This document shows positions 33,863 through 42,086 of a DNA stretch of 64,000 bases, piece after piece. Within the stretch, counting starts at the first letter, position 1, and each line of letters opens with the position of its first letter. The position numbers and the translations under genes are program-made. The notes beneath the pieces are model-generated. The model had not been told where the DNA came from and made no database searches. It was given only the letters and a program-made list of their open reading frames with translations. The DNA is from Streptomyces sp. Ag109_O5-1 (GTDB taxonomy: Bacteria > Actinomycetota > Actinomycetes > Streptomycetales > Streptomycetaceae): contig NZ_RKQF01000001.1 in NCBI RefSeq assembly GCF_003814875.1, positions 6,510,001-6,574,000 on the forward strand. The letters run 5' to 3'.

Positions 33863-34702
33863 ATGAGCCGCAGCGACGTCCTGGTCGACGCCGACTGGGT
33901 CCAGGACAACCTGGACAACCCCGAGATCGCGATCGTCGAGGTGGACGAGGACACGTCCGCCTACGAGAAGAACCACATCCGCAACGCGATCCGCATCGAC
34001 TGGACCAAGGACCTGCAGGACCCGGTCCGCCGCGACTTCATCGACCAGGACGGCTTCGAGAAGCTCCTGTCGGCGAAGGGCATCGCCAACGACACGCTGG
34101 TGATCCTCTACGGCGGCAACAACAACTGGTTCGCGTCGTACGCCTACTGGTACTTCAAGCTGTACGGCCACGAGAACGTCAAGCTCCTCGACGGTGGCCG
34201 CAAGAAGTGGGAGCTGGACGCCCGCGAGCTGGTCGAGGAGGTCCCGGACCGCACCGAGACCACCTACAAGGCCAAGCCGCAGAACACCGCGATCCGCGCC
34301 TTCCGTGACGACGTCGTCGCCGCGATCGGCTCGCAGAACCTCGTCGACGTGCGTTCGCCCGACGAGTTCTCCGGCAAGCTGCTCGCCCCGGCGCACCTGC
34401 CGCAGGAGCAGTCGCAGCGTCCGGGCCACGTCCCGTCCGCCCGCAACATCCCGTGGTCGAAGAACGCCAACGACGACGGCACGTTCAAGTCGGACGACGA
34501 GCTCAAGGAGCTCTACGCCGAGGAGCAGGTGGACCTCGCCAAGGACACCATCGCCTACTGCCGTATCGGCGAGCGCTCGGCCCTGACCTGGTTCGTCCTG
34601 CACGAGCTGCTCGGTGTCGAGAACGTCAAGAACTACGACGGCTCCTGGACCGAGTACGGCAGCCTCGTCGGCGTCCCGATCGAGCTCGGCGCCAACAAGT
34701 AA
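33863..34702 (+). CDS. Thiosulfate sulfurtransferase (rhodanese, SseA/CysA-like)
   Basis: Transfers sulfur from thiosulfate or mercaptopyruvate to acceptors such as cyanide or thiols. The 279 aa protein has two rhodanese domains; the second carries the catalytic Cys in AYCRIGERSALTWF. CH2-type motifs are present (NHIRNAIRIDW and PGHVPSARNIPW). GGAGGAGA precedes the ATG. It sits behind the Cys leader peptide and 44 bp ahead of the DUF1416 gene. Confidence 0.93.
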   Translation: MSRSDVLVDADWVQDNLDNPEIAIVEVDEDTSAYEKNHIRNAIRIDWTKDLQDPVRRDFIDQDGFEKLLSAKGIANDTLVILYGGNNNWFASYAYWYFKLYGHENVKLLDGGRKKWELDARELVEEVPDRTETTYKAKPQNTAIRAFRDDVVAAIGSQNLVDVRSPDEFSGKLLAPAHLPQEQSQRPGHVPSARNIPWSKNANDDGTFKSDDELKELYAEEQVDLAKDTIAYCRIGERSALTWFVLHELLGVENVKNYDGSWTEYGSLVGVPIELGANK

Positions 34703-34746
34703 GTCCTCAGACCGACCTTTCAAGACCCCATCCTCAGGAGTACGAC

Positions 34747-35034
34747 ATGTGTGGAGCGAAGGCCGGCGGCCCGGACCCCTCGACGATCAAGCCCGGTGAG
34801 ACCACGATCCAGGGTCAGGTGACGAAGGACGGCGAGCCCGTGGTCGGCTACGTCCGCCTGCTCGACTCGACCGGCGAGTTCACCGCGGAGGTTCCCACCT
34901 CCGCCACCGGACAGTTCCGCTTCTACGCGGCGGAGGGCACCTGGACCGTCCGCGCCCTCGTCCCCGGCGCCACCGCCGACCGCACGGTCGTCGCCCAGCA
35001 GGGCGGCCTGGCCGAGGTCGCGATCGCGGTCTGA
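34747..35034 (+). CDS. DUF1416 protein
   Basis: 95 aa beta-rich protein, start MCGAKAGGPDPSTIKPGE, then GQVTKDGEPVVGYVRLLDST. It is a recurrent partner of the sulfurtransferase in actinomycetes. Predicted fold is like a carboxypeptidase regulatory or transthyretin-like domain. Exact role unknown. Ends just before a strong terminator. Confidence 0.88.
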   Translation: MCGAKAGGPDPSTIKPGETTIQGQVTKDGEPVVGYVRLLDSTGEFTAEVPTSATGQFRFYAAEGTWTVRALVPGATADRTVVAQQGGLAEVAIAV

Positions 35035-35063
35035 GACCAGCGGCACCAACAGCACATACGGCC

Positions 35064-35105
35064 AAGGGCCGCACCTCCGGTGGAAACACCGAAGGCGCGG
35101 CCCTT
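35064..35105 (+). terminator. Terminator of the sulfurtransferase operon
   Basis: A 19-bp stem with two mismatches (AAGGGCCGCACCTCCGGTG at 35064-35082, partner at 35087-35105) around a GAAA tetraloop. Confidence 0.85.
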
Positions 35106-35137
35106 CGCCACATCCGGACCGTTCTCATTGCCCGTGG

Positions 35138-35751
35138 CCGACCTACCCCGGATGCATGCTGGCAAGGCGCCGTCGCGTGACCGCTCCTTGATGCGTCCCT
35201 CGCACTGCTTCGCAGGCTTCGGGCCGCTGCGCCGGACTCCGTCCGTCGGCCTTCTCCGGTGCCGCGCTCATTCCTCTGGGCCGACCTACCCTGGATGCAT
35301 GCTGGCAAGGCGCCGTCGCGTGACCGCTCCTTGATGCGTCCCTCGCACTGCTTCGCAGGCTTCGGGCCGCTGCGCCGGACTCCGTCCGTCGGCCTTCTCC
35401 GGTGCCGCGCTCATTCCTCTGGGCCGACCTACCCTGGATGCATGCTGGCAAGGCGCCGTCGCGTGACCGCTCCTTGATGCGTCCCTCGCACTGCTTCGCA
35501 GGCTTCGGGCCGCTGCGCCGGACTCCGTCCGTCGGCCTTCTCCGGTGCCGCGCTCATTCCTCTGGGCCGACCTACCCTGGATGCATGCTGGCAAGGCGCC
35601 GTCGCGTGACCGCTCCTTGATGCGTCCCTCGCACTGCTTCGCAGGCTTCGGGCCGCTGCGCCGGACTCCGTCCGTCGGCCTTCTCCGGTGCCGCGCTCAT
35701 TCCTCTGGGCCGACCTACCCTGGATGCATGCTGGCAAGGCGCCGTCGCGTG
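35138..35751 (+). repeat. 143-bp tandem repeat (four units plus a partial fifth)
   Basis: Units begin CCGACCTACC at 35138, 35281, 35424, 35567 and 35710. Units 2-4 appear identical; unit 1 differs slightly at its start (TACCCC for TACCCT). Each unit carries a TACCCT -10-like hexamer, an ATG six bases later and the codons MLARRRRV. In units 1-4 these run into TAP and a stop, while in the last copy they open into the DUF3099 gene. The repeat therefore duplicates that gene's promoter and first eight codons. Confidence 0.9.
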
Positions 35752-35991
35752 TACTTCGCCATGATGGGGATCTGTATCGGTCTCTTCGTCCTGGCGTGGG
35801 CAGTCGTACGCCTCTGGTCCGTCCCCGCCGCCGTGGGGATGTGTGTGGTGGCCATGGTCATCCCTCCGGTCGCCGCGATGGTCGCCAACCGCCGGGGGCC
35901 GGACGACCGCTGGTGGGACGATCCCTCCGGCGATCCGCAGTCCGACGAGTGGTGGGACGAGCTGGACGGGAAGAAACCCCCTCGGCCTTAG
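35728..35991 (+). CDS. DUF3099-family small membrane protein
   Basis: 87 aa: basic start MLARRRRVYFAMMG, two helices (GICIGLFVLAWAVVRLW and VGMCVVAMVIPPVAAMV), then a Trp/Asp-rich tail (DDRWWDDPSGDPQSDEWW). The ATG lies six bases after TACCCT, so it is probably leaderless. Its first eight codons lie inside the last, partial repeat unit. Function unknown. Confidence 0.9.
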   Translation: MLARRRRVYFAMMGICIGLFVLAWAVVRLWSVPAAVGMCVVAMVIPPVAAMVANRRGPDDRWWDDPSGDPQSDEWWDELDGKKPPRP

Positions 35992-36890
35992 TCGCGGGCG
36001 CGGACGCGCTGTGTCAGGAAGAGGGCCGCGCGGTCCAGCGCCTCGTCGGCCTCGTCGAGGACACCCGCGAACGACTGGAACACATGCGGGACGTCGGCGG
36101 TGATGTCCAGGACGACGTCCACTCCGGCGGCCCTCGCGCGCGCGGCCATGCGCGTGGAGTCGTCCAGGAGCACCTCGTTCGTGCCGGCCTGCAGGAGCAT
36201 CGGCGGGAAGCCGGTCAGGTCGGCGTGGACCGCCGGGCTGAGCAGGGGGTGGTCCGGGTCCTGCCCGCCGCGGTACATCCTCCCGGTGTGGGCCAGGGAC
36301 TCCCGGGTGAAGTACGGGTCGATACCCGCCTTGGTGTCCATGCTCTCCCCGGTGCGCGTGGCGTCCAGGCCGGGCGAGAACGCCACGATCGCCGCGGGCA
36401 TCGGCAGCCCCGCGTCCCGCGCGGCGAGGCAGGTGGTGACGGTGAGGCCGCCGCCCGCGGAATCCCCGGCGAACGCGATGGACGAGGGGTCCGCGCCACT
36501 GTCGAGCAGCGCACGGTACGCGCCCACCGTGTCCTCGATCGCTGCCGGGAACGGGTGTTCCGGGGCGAGCCGGTACTCCAGCGAGTAGGCCCTGAACCCG
36601 GTCCTGGCCACGAGGTTGCCCGTCAGCGACAGCGCGGTCTCGGGGGAGCCGAACACATAGGCCCCGCCGTGGAAGTAGAGGAGCGTCCCGGGGCGCTCCC
36701 CGTCGGCCGGCTCGACGCACAGCGCGGGGCGCGGGCCCAGCGTCGTCGCCGAGGTGCGGATCCCCTCCGGGACGATCATCTCGGCCATCAGCGCCCTGAA
36801 CCCGGCGCGAATCTCCCCGACCGACGGAGCGCCCACGGGCCGGGGCTGCCGCACCCTCGCGTCGATCATCGCGCGTTGTTCCCTGCTCAT
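35988..36890 (-). CDS. Alpha/beta hydrolase, HSL/acetyl-esterase type
   Basis: 300 aa esterase. HGGA oxyanion motif (LLYFHGGAYVFGS), nucleophile elbow GDSAGGG, and a C-terminal His in ADVPHVFQSF. AGGGGAGC lies upstream of ATG 36890. Divergent from the MarR gene at 36932; the operator between them suggests MarR control. Its stop overlaps the DUF3099 stop by four bases. Confidence 0.92.
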   Translation of the reverse strand: MSREQRAMIDARVRQPRPVGAPSVGEIRAGFRALMAEMIVPEGIRTSATTLGPRPALCVEPADGERPGTLLYFHGGAYVFGSPETALSLTGNLVARTGFRAYSLEYRLAPEHPFPAAIEDTVGAYRALLDSGADPSSIAFAGDSAGGGLTVTTCLAARDAGLPMPAAIVAFSPGLDATRTGESMDTKAGIDPYFTRESLAHTGRMYRGGQDPDHPLLSPAVHADLTGFPPMLLQAGTNEVLLDDSTRMAARARAAGVDVVLDITADVPHVFQSFAGVLDEADEALDRAALFLTQRVRARD

Positions 36891-36923
36891 ACCTGCTCCC
36901 CTCGTATGTACATGCCGCTACAG

Positions 36924-36941
36924 TATATGCCGTGGCATATA
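36924..36941. promoter_or_regulatory. MarR operator overlapping the marR start codon
   Basis: Perfect palindrome TATATGCC GT GGCATATA. The GTG start codon of marR (36932) is inside it. Partial half-sites (TACATGCCG) lie at about 36908 on the side of the esterase gene. Confidence 0.85.
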
Positions 36942-37405
36942 AAACGGGCGGTGACAGCGCCGACCTCCTGGGTTTCTTCCATGACCTCGTCCGTTGCGAG
37001 ACGCGGCTCTACAACGCCCTGAACGACCGTCTGCGCGAGCGGCACGGGATCGTCACGTCGCAGTTCGAGTTCCTGCGTCACCTGCGTGACCACCCGGGGT
37101 CCCGGGTCGGCGACCTCGCCGCCGGGTTCGCCATCGGCATCGGGGCGACCAGCAAGAGCGTCGACCGCCTGGAGAAACAGGGCTGGGTCGTCCGTCAGGC
37201 CAATCCGGCCGACCGCCGGTCCTCGCTGCTGGCGTTGACCGGCGAAGGCGCGGCCCTCGTCGACGCGGCGGAGGCCACCGCCGCCAGGCGGCTGGCCGAG
37301 CTGATGGGAGACACCCTCGGCGAGTCCGCGCCGGCCGTCCTGCAGACCTTCGCGAAGCTCCGCTCCGTACTGGAACGCGACGAGATCGGCACCCCGACGG
37401 GCTGA
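36932..37405 (+). CDS. MarR-family regulator
   Basis: 157 aa winged-helix protein. DNA-binding core: FEFLRHLRDHPGSRVGDLAA, then TSKSVDRLEKQGWVVRQ and the wing ANPADRRSSLLALTGEG. GTG at 36932 lies inside the operator and has no ribosome-binding site, so the mRNA is probably leaderless. Likely represses itself and the divergent esterase. Confidence 0.9.
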   Translation: MAYKTGGDSADLLGFFHDLVRCETRLYNALNDRLRERHGIVTSQFEFLRHLRDHPGSRVGDLAAGFAIGIGATSKSVDRLEKQGWVVRQANPADRRSSLLALTGEGAALVDAAEATAARRLAELMGDTLGESAPAVLQTFAKLRSVLERDEIGTPTG

Positions 37406-37420
37406 CCTCCTGGATACCGC

Positions 37421-37783
37421 CTAGTACACGAGCGCCTGCGTCCCCTCCGCCATCGCCTCCTGCACGAAGACCTGCGCACCCGCGATCCGTACGCCCTCGA
37501 TGACGTCCTTCTCCGTGATGTCCCGGCGGGCCGCGCACTGTGTGCACAGCGTGAGCGTGCCGCCGGCCAGGATCGAGTCGACCAGGTCGGGCAGCGGGGC
37601 GGCATGCGGCAACTCGAACTCGGCGGCCCGCCCCGGCAGTGCGAACCACGCGGACTCGCCGGTCAGCCACATCGACACCTCGACGCCGCTGGCCACGGCC
37701 ACCGCCGCCACCGTGAACGCCTGCGAGCACCGCTCCGGGGCGTCTGCCCCCGCCGTCACCTTGATCACGAGCTTCTTAGCCAT
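37421..37783 (-). CDS. DsrE-family protein
   Basis: 120 aa, start MAKKLVIKVTAGADAPERCS. Fold pattern of the DsrE/YchN family, with a Cys pair in LTLCTQCAARRDI at the position used for sulfur transfer in the family. ATG at 37783. Function in this organism unknown. Confidence 0.88.
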   Translation of the reverse strand: MAKKLVIKVTAGADAPERCSQAFTVAAVAVASGVEVSMWLTGESAWFALPGRAAEFELPHAAPLPDLVDSILAGGTLTLCTQCAARRDITEKDVIEGVRIAGAQVFVQEAMAEGTQALVY

Positions 37784-37820
37784 GCGAGCAGCGTAATCCG
37801 GCCGTCGGAGGCGCGGCGGT

Positions 37821-38192
37821 TCACGGCAGGTGCGCCGCGCGCTGGTGCTGGCGCAGCAGCACGTTCGCGTCGGTGGCCGCGCTGTGGTCGTGGCTGGCAC
37901 GGGCGGTCTCCCGGCGGCCGTCCAGATCGACGCACTCGACACAGCCGGGCACGGGCCGGGGCGGGCGGCTGAGGTCCTCCGGGTCCGGCGGCACGGCCCA
38001 CGTACGGTCGTTCGCCGCGCGTACACCCGCGCTGATCCGCTCTCTGCCGGTAGCGGGGCGTAGCGTCGCCGGGTCGGCCTGCCACTCCCTGCCGCCGCCG
38101 ACGGGGCGCAGTATCGCGTACGGCCCCGACTGGTCCTGGTACTCGCCGACCTGGTCGGTGGCGGTGTCGTAGAGCAGGGTTCCGGGCTCCAT
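37821..38192 (-). CDS. Conserved hypothetical protein near XRE/DUF397
   Basis: 123 aa, start MEPGTLLYDTATDQVGEYQD, then ILRPVGGGREWQADPATLRP. I recall this type in many Streptomyces genomes, often near XRE/DUF397 genes. AAAGGAG precedes the ATG at 38192; ATG at 38210 is in frame but includes that site. No known domain. It is divergent from the XRE gene. Confidence 0.75.
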   Translation of the reverse strand: MEPGTLLYDTATDQVGEYQDQSGPYAILRPVGGGREWQADPATLRPATGRERISAGVRAANDRTWAVPPDPEDLSRPPRPVPGCVECVDLDGRRETARASHDHSAATDANVLLRQHQRAAHLP

Positions 38193-38368
38193 GGCTTTCG
38201 CTCCTTTCATCCAACATCTATACGAAATGCGAGAGTTGGACTACTCTGCGTGTCGAGGCTGCTACGAGGATGGCCCGGGGGCGGGGTAGGCACGCCGACG
38301 ACGAGCGGTTCTTCCCCGTCTGGCGGCGCTAATTCCACAAATTCCACAGGGAATCAGGGAGGGGCGCG

Positions 38369-39247
38369 GTGCCGCAGAGGCGGGTGGTGACGGGGCGTGG
38401 TCAGGAGCCCAGGCAGCGGTTCGCCGAGGAGTTGCGGTTGCTGAGGGCGGAGCGGGGGGTGAGTTTAAAAGGGCTGGCCGAGGAACTGGGCTGGGACGCG
38501 TCCAACTTCGGGAAGATGGAGAGCGGGCGGACTCCGGGGGGCCCGGAGGTCGTGGAGGCGCTGGATCAGTTCTACGGGACGCCTGCGTTGTTGCTGGCGC
38601 TTTGGGAGCTGGCGATGGCGGATCCCACGCAGTTCAAGGAGCAGTACCGCAGGTACATGCTCTTGGAGGCGGAGGCGGAGGCGGAGGCGGAGGCGGAGGC
38701 GGAGGCGGAGGCTGTGAGCTTGTGGCAATACTCCGTGAGCTTGCCGCCGGGGCTGCTTCAAACGCCGGGTTCTGTTCGCGAGGCGCTCATGGCGGGCGGC
38801 CTCAAAGGCGAGGAACTGGAGCAGCAGGTCGCCGCGCGCGTCGGACGACAGAGCGTGCTGGAAGGGGGCGATTCACCGCCGTTCCGCGTCATCCTTTCCG
38901 AGGCCGTGCTGCGCAACTCTCTCTGCGATCAGCAGAGTTGGCGGGAACAATCGGAGTATCTCGCGGAGGTGGCCGAGCGGCCGAACGTCACCCTCCATGT
39001 GCTGCCGTTCGGCACCGGACTGCATGGCTTGGTGAACACCGACACGATGTTTCTGCGCCTGGCGGAGGGCCGCACAGTGGCCTACGTCGAAAACGACGTA
39101 CGGGGCGAACTGGTCGAGGAATCACACAGGGTTGAACGCCTGCACCACACCTATGATGCGGTACGTGACCTGGCTCTGAACCCGGCCGAGTCGCGGACCT
39201 TCATTTTGCGGATGTCGGAGGAACTGCCGTGCGAGTCGTCGACTTGA
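38369..39247 (+). CDS. XRE regulator with DUF5753 domain
   Basis: 292 aa. N-terminal helix-turn-helix (RAERGVSLKGLAEELGWDAS, then FGKMESGRTP) and a DUF5753 domain (AARVGRQSVLEG, RPNVTLHVLPFGTGLHGLVN). An (EA)8 run encoded by a hexanucleotide microsatellite lies between them. GTG start has GGGAGG upstream. Paired by overlap with the DUF397 gene, the usual arrangement. Confidence 0.92.
   Translation: MPQRRVVTGRGQEPRQRFAEELRLLRAERGVSLKGLAEELGWDASNFGKMESGRTPGGPEVVEALDQFYGTPALLLALWELAMADPTQFKEQYRRYMLLEAEAEAEAEAEAEAEAVSLWQYSVSLPPGLLQTPGSVREALMAGGLKGEELEQQVAARVGRQSVLEGGDSPPFRVILSEAVLRNSLCDQQSWREQSEYLAEVAERPNVTLHVLPFGTGLHGLVNTDTMFLRLAEGRTVAYVENDVRGELVEESHRVERLHHTYDAVRDLALNPAESRTFILRMSEELPCESST
38665..38712 (+). 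repeat. Hexanucleotide microsatellite, (GGAGGC)8, in frame
   Basis: Eight perfect GGAGGC units inside the XRE gene, encoding Glu-Ala repeats in the linker. Gain or loss of units keeps the frame, so the linker length can vary between strains. Confidence 0.95.
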
Positions 39248-39507
39248 GCAGCGTGACATGGCGCAAGAGCTCCTACAGCAACACGGACGGCGGCAACTGT
39301 GTCGAAGTGTCCGACGACCTCCTCCGTACCGCTGACTGGCACAAGAGCTCCTACAACAACTCTGATGGCGGTCAGTGCCTCGAAGCCGCCCCCGGTCTCC
39401 CCTCCCTCGTCCCCGTCCGTGACAGCAAGGCCCCCGCCCGCGAAACCCTCCTCTTCGCGGCTTCCTCCTGGTCCGCGTTCGTCGCGGCGGTCAAGGCGGG
39501 TCACTGA
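39229..39507 (+). CDS. DUF397 protein, two repeats
   Basis: 92 aa with two DUF397 units: WRKSSYSNTDGGNCVEVSDD and WHKSSYNNSDGGQCLEAAPG. GTG start overlaps the end of the XRE gene by 19 bases. Such proteins act as partners of the XRE regulators in Streptomyces (for example WhiJ and BldB relatives). Confidence 0.92.
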   Translation: MRVVDLSSVTWRKSSYSNTDGGNCVEVSDDLLRTADWHKSSYNNSDGGQCLEAAPGLPSLVPVRDSKAPARETLLFAASSWSAFVAAVKAGH

Positions 39508-40154
39508 GTTGTCGGCCGGGCCACGCCGACGATGTTCCTGCCCAGGAGCCGGACGTCGGCGGTCCACCCCCGTGCCGTCAGGTCGGCCGTCAGCGTGTCC
39601 GCGGCGTGGAACACCTTGACGATGCGGTAGCTGCTGCCGTCGTCGAGTCGCCTCAGCACCGTGGGGACGGGCCCCTCCTCGACGCCCTCCTCGTACGCCG
39701 CCATCGGCGGGCCGTCATCGACGAAGACCGCCCGACCGCCCGGCGCGAGCATCGTGGCGATGCCGTCCCAGAAGCCGGGCAACCGGGCCGGAGGGACATG
39801 GGAGAGCCAGAAGGCGAAGAACACGGTGTCGTAGGAGCGCGACGGCCGCCACTCGAACACATCGGCCTGGACGAAGCGGACGTGGGAGAAGGGGGTCCGC
39901 GTCCGGGCGATCGCCAGGACCTCGTCGGACATGTCGACGGCAGTCACCGAGTGTGCCCGCTCGGCGAGCAGCGCGGTCCACTGGCCCGTTCCGCAGGCCA
40001 GTTCCAGTACGTCCCCGCCGACCGGCAGCCCGTCGACCAGGGTCAGTAACCGTCGCAGTTCCTCGTACCGCGCATAGGGCCGGTCGTACTCGGCCGCACC
40101 TGCGCGGTAGTAGGCGATCTGCTCCGCCAGCAGCCCGTTGTCATCAGCACTCAT
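39501..40154 (-). CDS. Class I SAM-dependent methyltransferase
   Basis: 217 aa. SAM motif GDVLELACGTGQWTALLA, then acidic VTAVDMSDEVL and SHVRFVQADVFEW. ATG at 40154 (MSADDNG). Converges with DUF397, overlapping by seven bases. Substrate unknown. Confidence 0.9.
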   Translation of the reverse strand: MSADDNGLLAEQIAYYRAGAAEYDRPYARYEELRRLLTLVDGLPVGGDVLELACGTGQWTALLAERAHSVTAVDMSDEVLAIARTRTPFSHVRFVQADVFEWRPSRSYDTVFFAFWLSHVPPARLPGFWDGIATMLAPGGRAVFVDDGPPMAAYEEGVEEGPVPTVLRRLDDGSSYRIVKVFHAADTLTADLTARGWTADVRLLGRNIVGVARPTTQ

Positions 40155-40204
40155 GCCCGGAAGGATCGGGTCTGCCCCTCGGGCAAGGTCAACCCCTGTC
40201 GCGT

Positions 40205-41062
40205 TCAGGCGCGGTACGCATCCAGCGCCACCCGCACGAACGACCGCAGCAGTGGATTCCCGTCCGCCTCCCTTTCCTTCCACGCCAGCACCACCCGGCT
40301 CGGCGGCATGTCCTCGACCGATACCACCGTGAGACCGTCCCCGGGGTCATGGTCGGCCAGGGTCATGCCGACCGTGCCGTTCCAGAGCACCATCTGCCGG
40401 CATTCCTGGACCGCACGCACCACCGGCCCCTCCCGCTCCTCCCCGCCGTTCCAGTACGACTGCCACAGCCGGTCCGTGTCCTCCGGGAACCGGAACCACC
40501 GCCGGTCGGCGAGCTCGGCCAGCTTCAGGCTCTCCCGGCCGGCCAGCGGATCGTCGGCCCGTAGCAGCGCCCCCACCGGATCGGCACGCAACTCCCGTAC
40601 CACCAGCCCCGTTTCATCGAACGGCGCACGGGTCAGGGCGACGTCGACGAGCCCGGCGTGCAGCCCGCACGTGGGGTCGGTCAGGTCGGTCTCGCGGATG
40701 CGGATCTCGACGCCCGGGTGGCGGTCGCGGTACGCGCGGGCCAGCCTGGTCACGCCCGGATCCGTGCTGTCGCCGAGGAGCCCGACGGTCAGAACCGCCG
40801 TCCCCGCCGCCGCGGCGACCCGTACGCGCAGCTTGTCGCCCTGGTCGAGGAGGGCACGGGCCTCGCCGAGCAGGACGGTCCCGACCGGAGTGAGCGCGAC
40901 GCCGGCCGACGACCGTTTGAAGAGGGCGGACCCGATCTCGGCCTCCAGGCCCCTGACCGCCCGGCTCAGTGGAGGCTGGCTCATATGGAGTCGCGCGGCG
41001 GCCCGGCCGAAGTGGAGTTCCTCGGCGACCGCCACGAAATAGCGCAGCGTGCGTAGCTCCAT
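40205..41062 (-). CDS. LysR-family regulator
   Basis: 285 aa. N-terminal winged helix (LRYFVAVAEELHFGRAAARL, then HMSQPPLSRAVRGLEAEIGS) and an effector domain. ATG at 41062 (MELRTLRYF). Divergent from the cupin gene with a LysR-type box between them, so it probably controls the cupin-DoxX operon. Confidence 0.93.
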   Translation of the reverse strand: MELRTLRYFVAVAEELHFGRAAARLHMSQPPLSRAVRGLEAEIGSALFKRSSAGVALTPVGTVLLGEARALLDQGDKLRVRVAAAAGTAVLTVGLLGDSTDPGVTRLARAYRDRHPGVEIRIRETDLTDPTCGLHAGLVDVALTRAPFDETGLVVRELRADPVGALLRADDPLAGRESLKLAELADRRWFRFPEDTDRLWQSYWNGGEEREGPVVRAVQECRQMVLWNGTVGMTLADHDPGDGLTVVSVEDMPPSRVVLAWKEREADGNPLLRSFVRVALDAYRA

Positions 41063-41071
41063 ACAGCAACG

Positions 41072-41086
41072 ATACCGATCGGGTAT
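41072..41086. promoter_or_regulatory. LysR box
   Basis: ATAC-N7-GTAT, a T-N11-A palindrome of the LysR type, ten bases before the lysR start and 57 before the cupin start. Confidence 0.7.
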
Positions 41087-41142
41087 GGAGGGGGCGGAAC
41101 AGGTCTTGGACAGCCGTACCGCCCCGGCCGTCGAATCGAAGC

Positions 41143-41631
41143 ATGACGATTCACGACCACGACCACGACCACGGCAACACGCCCGCTGTATCCGTCGTCG
41201 GCCCCGACGACGGTGAGGTGCTGATGCTCGGCACCACCCGTATGCGCGTCCTGGAGGACGGCCGTACCACCGGCCACCGCCTCGGCCTCGCCGAGTCCGT
41301 GCTCGCACCGCACACCCCCGGCCCGCCGCAGCACCGGCACGCCCAGCACGACGAGGGCTTCTACGTCATCTCCGGCTCGGTGCGGTTCACGGTCGGGGAG
41401 GAGGAGTACGACGCCACGGCCGGGACGCTCGTCATGGTCCCGCCCGGCGCCCCGCACGCCTTCGCCAACGTCACCGGCGAACCGGCCGTCATGCTCAGCA
41501 CATTCACGCCCGACCTGTATGTGCAGTACTTCCGCGACCTGCGGGACCTGTTCGCCGCCGGTACGGCACCGACCCCGCAGGCCCACACCGAGGTGATGAG
41601 CCGTTACGGCACCGAACCCGCCACCTCATGA
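41143..41631 (+). CDS. Cupin-domain protein
   Basis: 162 aa with a His/Asp-rich N-terminus (MTIHDHDHDHGN). Cupin motifs are HRHAQHDEGFYVISG and PPGAPHAFANV, so metal binding is likely. ATG at 41143; coupled to the DoxX-like gene by ATGA overlap. Confidence 0.9.
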   Translation: MTIHDHDHDHGNTPAVSVVGPDDGEVLMLGTTRMRVLEDGRTTGHRLGLAESVLAPHTPGPPQHRHAQHDEGFYVISGSVRFTVGEEEYDATAGTLVMVPPGAPHAFANVTGEPAVMLSTFTPDLYVQYFRDLRDLFAAGTAPTPQAHTEVMSRYGTEPATS

Positions 41632-41987
41632 GCGTCGCCTACTGGATCGTGGCCGGTCTGCTCGCCCTCTTCTACCTCTACGCGGGCGGGATGAAGGCCG
41701 TACGGAGCCGGGAGCGGCTGCGGCCGATGATGGCGTGGGTGGACGGCATGCCGATGGCGGCCGTGCGGGCGATCGGAGGCGTCGAGGTGCTGGGCGCGAC
41801 CGGCCTGGTGCTGCCACGCCTGACCGGCATCGCGCCCTGGCTGGCCCCGGTCGCCGCGGTCGGCTTCGCCGCCCTCCAAGTGGGTGCGATTGCCGTCCAT
41901 TTGAGAATGGAAGACCGACAAGTCGCCCTCAATGCAGTGCTGTTGCTCACGGAGGTGGTGGCCGGCGGGCTCGCGGCGGTGTCCTGA
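41628..41987 (+). CDS. DoxX-like membrane protein
   Basis: 119 aa with four helices: WIVAGLLALFYLYAGGMK is the typical DoxX start, then GGVEVLGATGLVLPRLTG. Overlaps the cupin stop by four bases. Function unknown; often found with redox or quinone-related genes. Confidence 0.88.
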   Translation: MSVAYWIVAGLLALFYLYAGGMKAVRSRERLRPMMAWVDGMPMAAVRAIGGVEVLGATGLVLPRLTGIAPWLAPVAAVGFAALQVGAIAVHLRMEDRQVALNAVLLLTEVVAGGLAAVS

Positions 41988-42086
41988 TTGTAATTAATCC
42001 CTGTACAACTCACCGAGTTGACCATGAGTCTCCTGTGGAGCGTGGATCAAGGGATCCACGCTCCCGTTGCCAACAGGGGGGACGAA

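Noticed and set aside
35143..35737. Repeated 102 aa minus-strand frames in the 143-bp repeat
   Set aside because: They arise because 143 is not a multiple of three and the frame happens to close within each unit; no ribosome-binding site is seen.
35138..35751. CRISPR array
   Set aside because: The 143-bp units are contiguous and identical with no unique spacers, and no cas genes are present.
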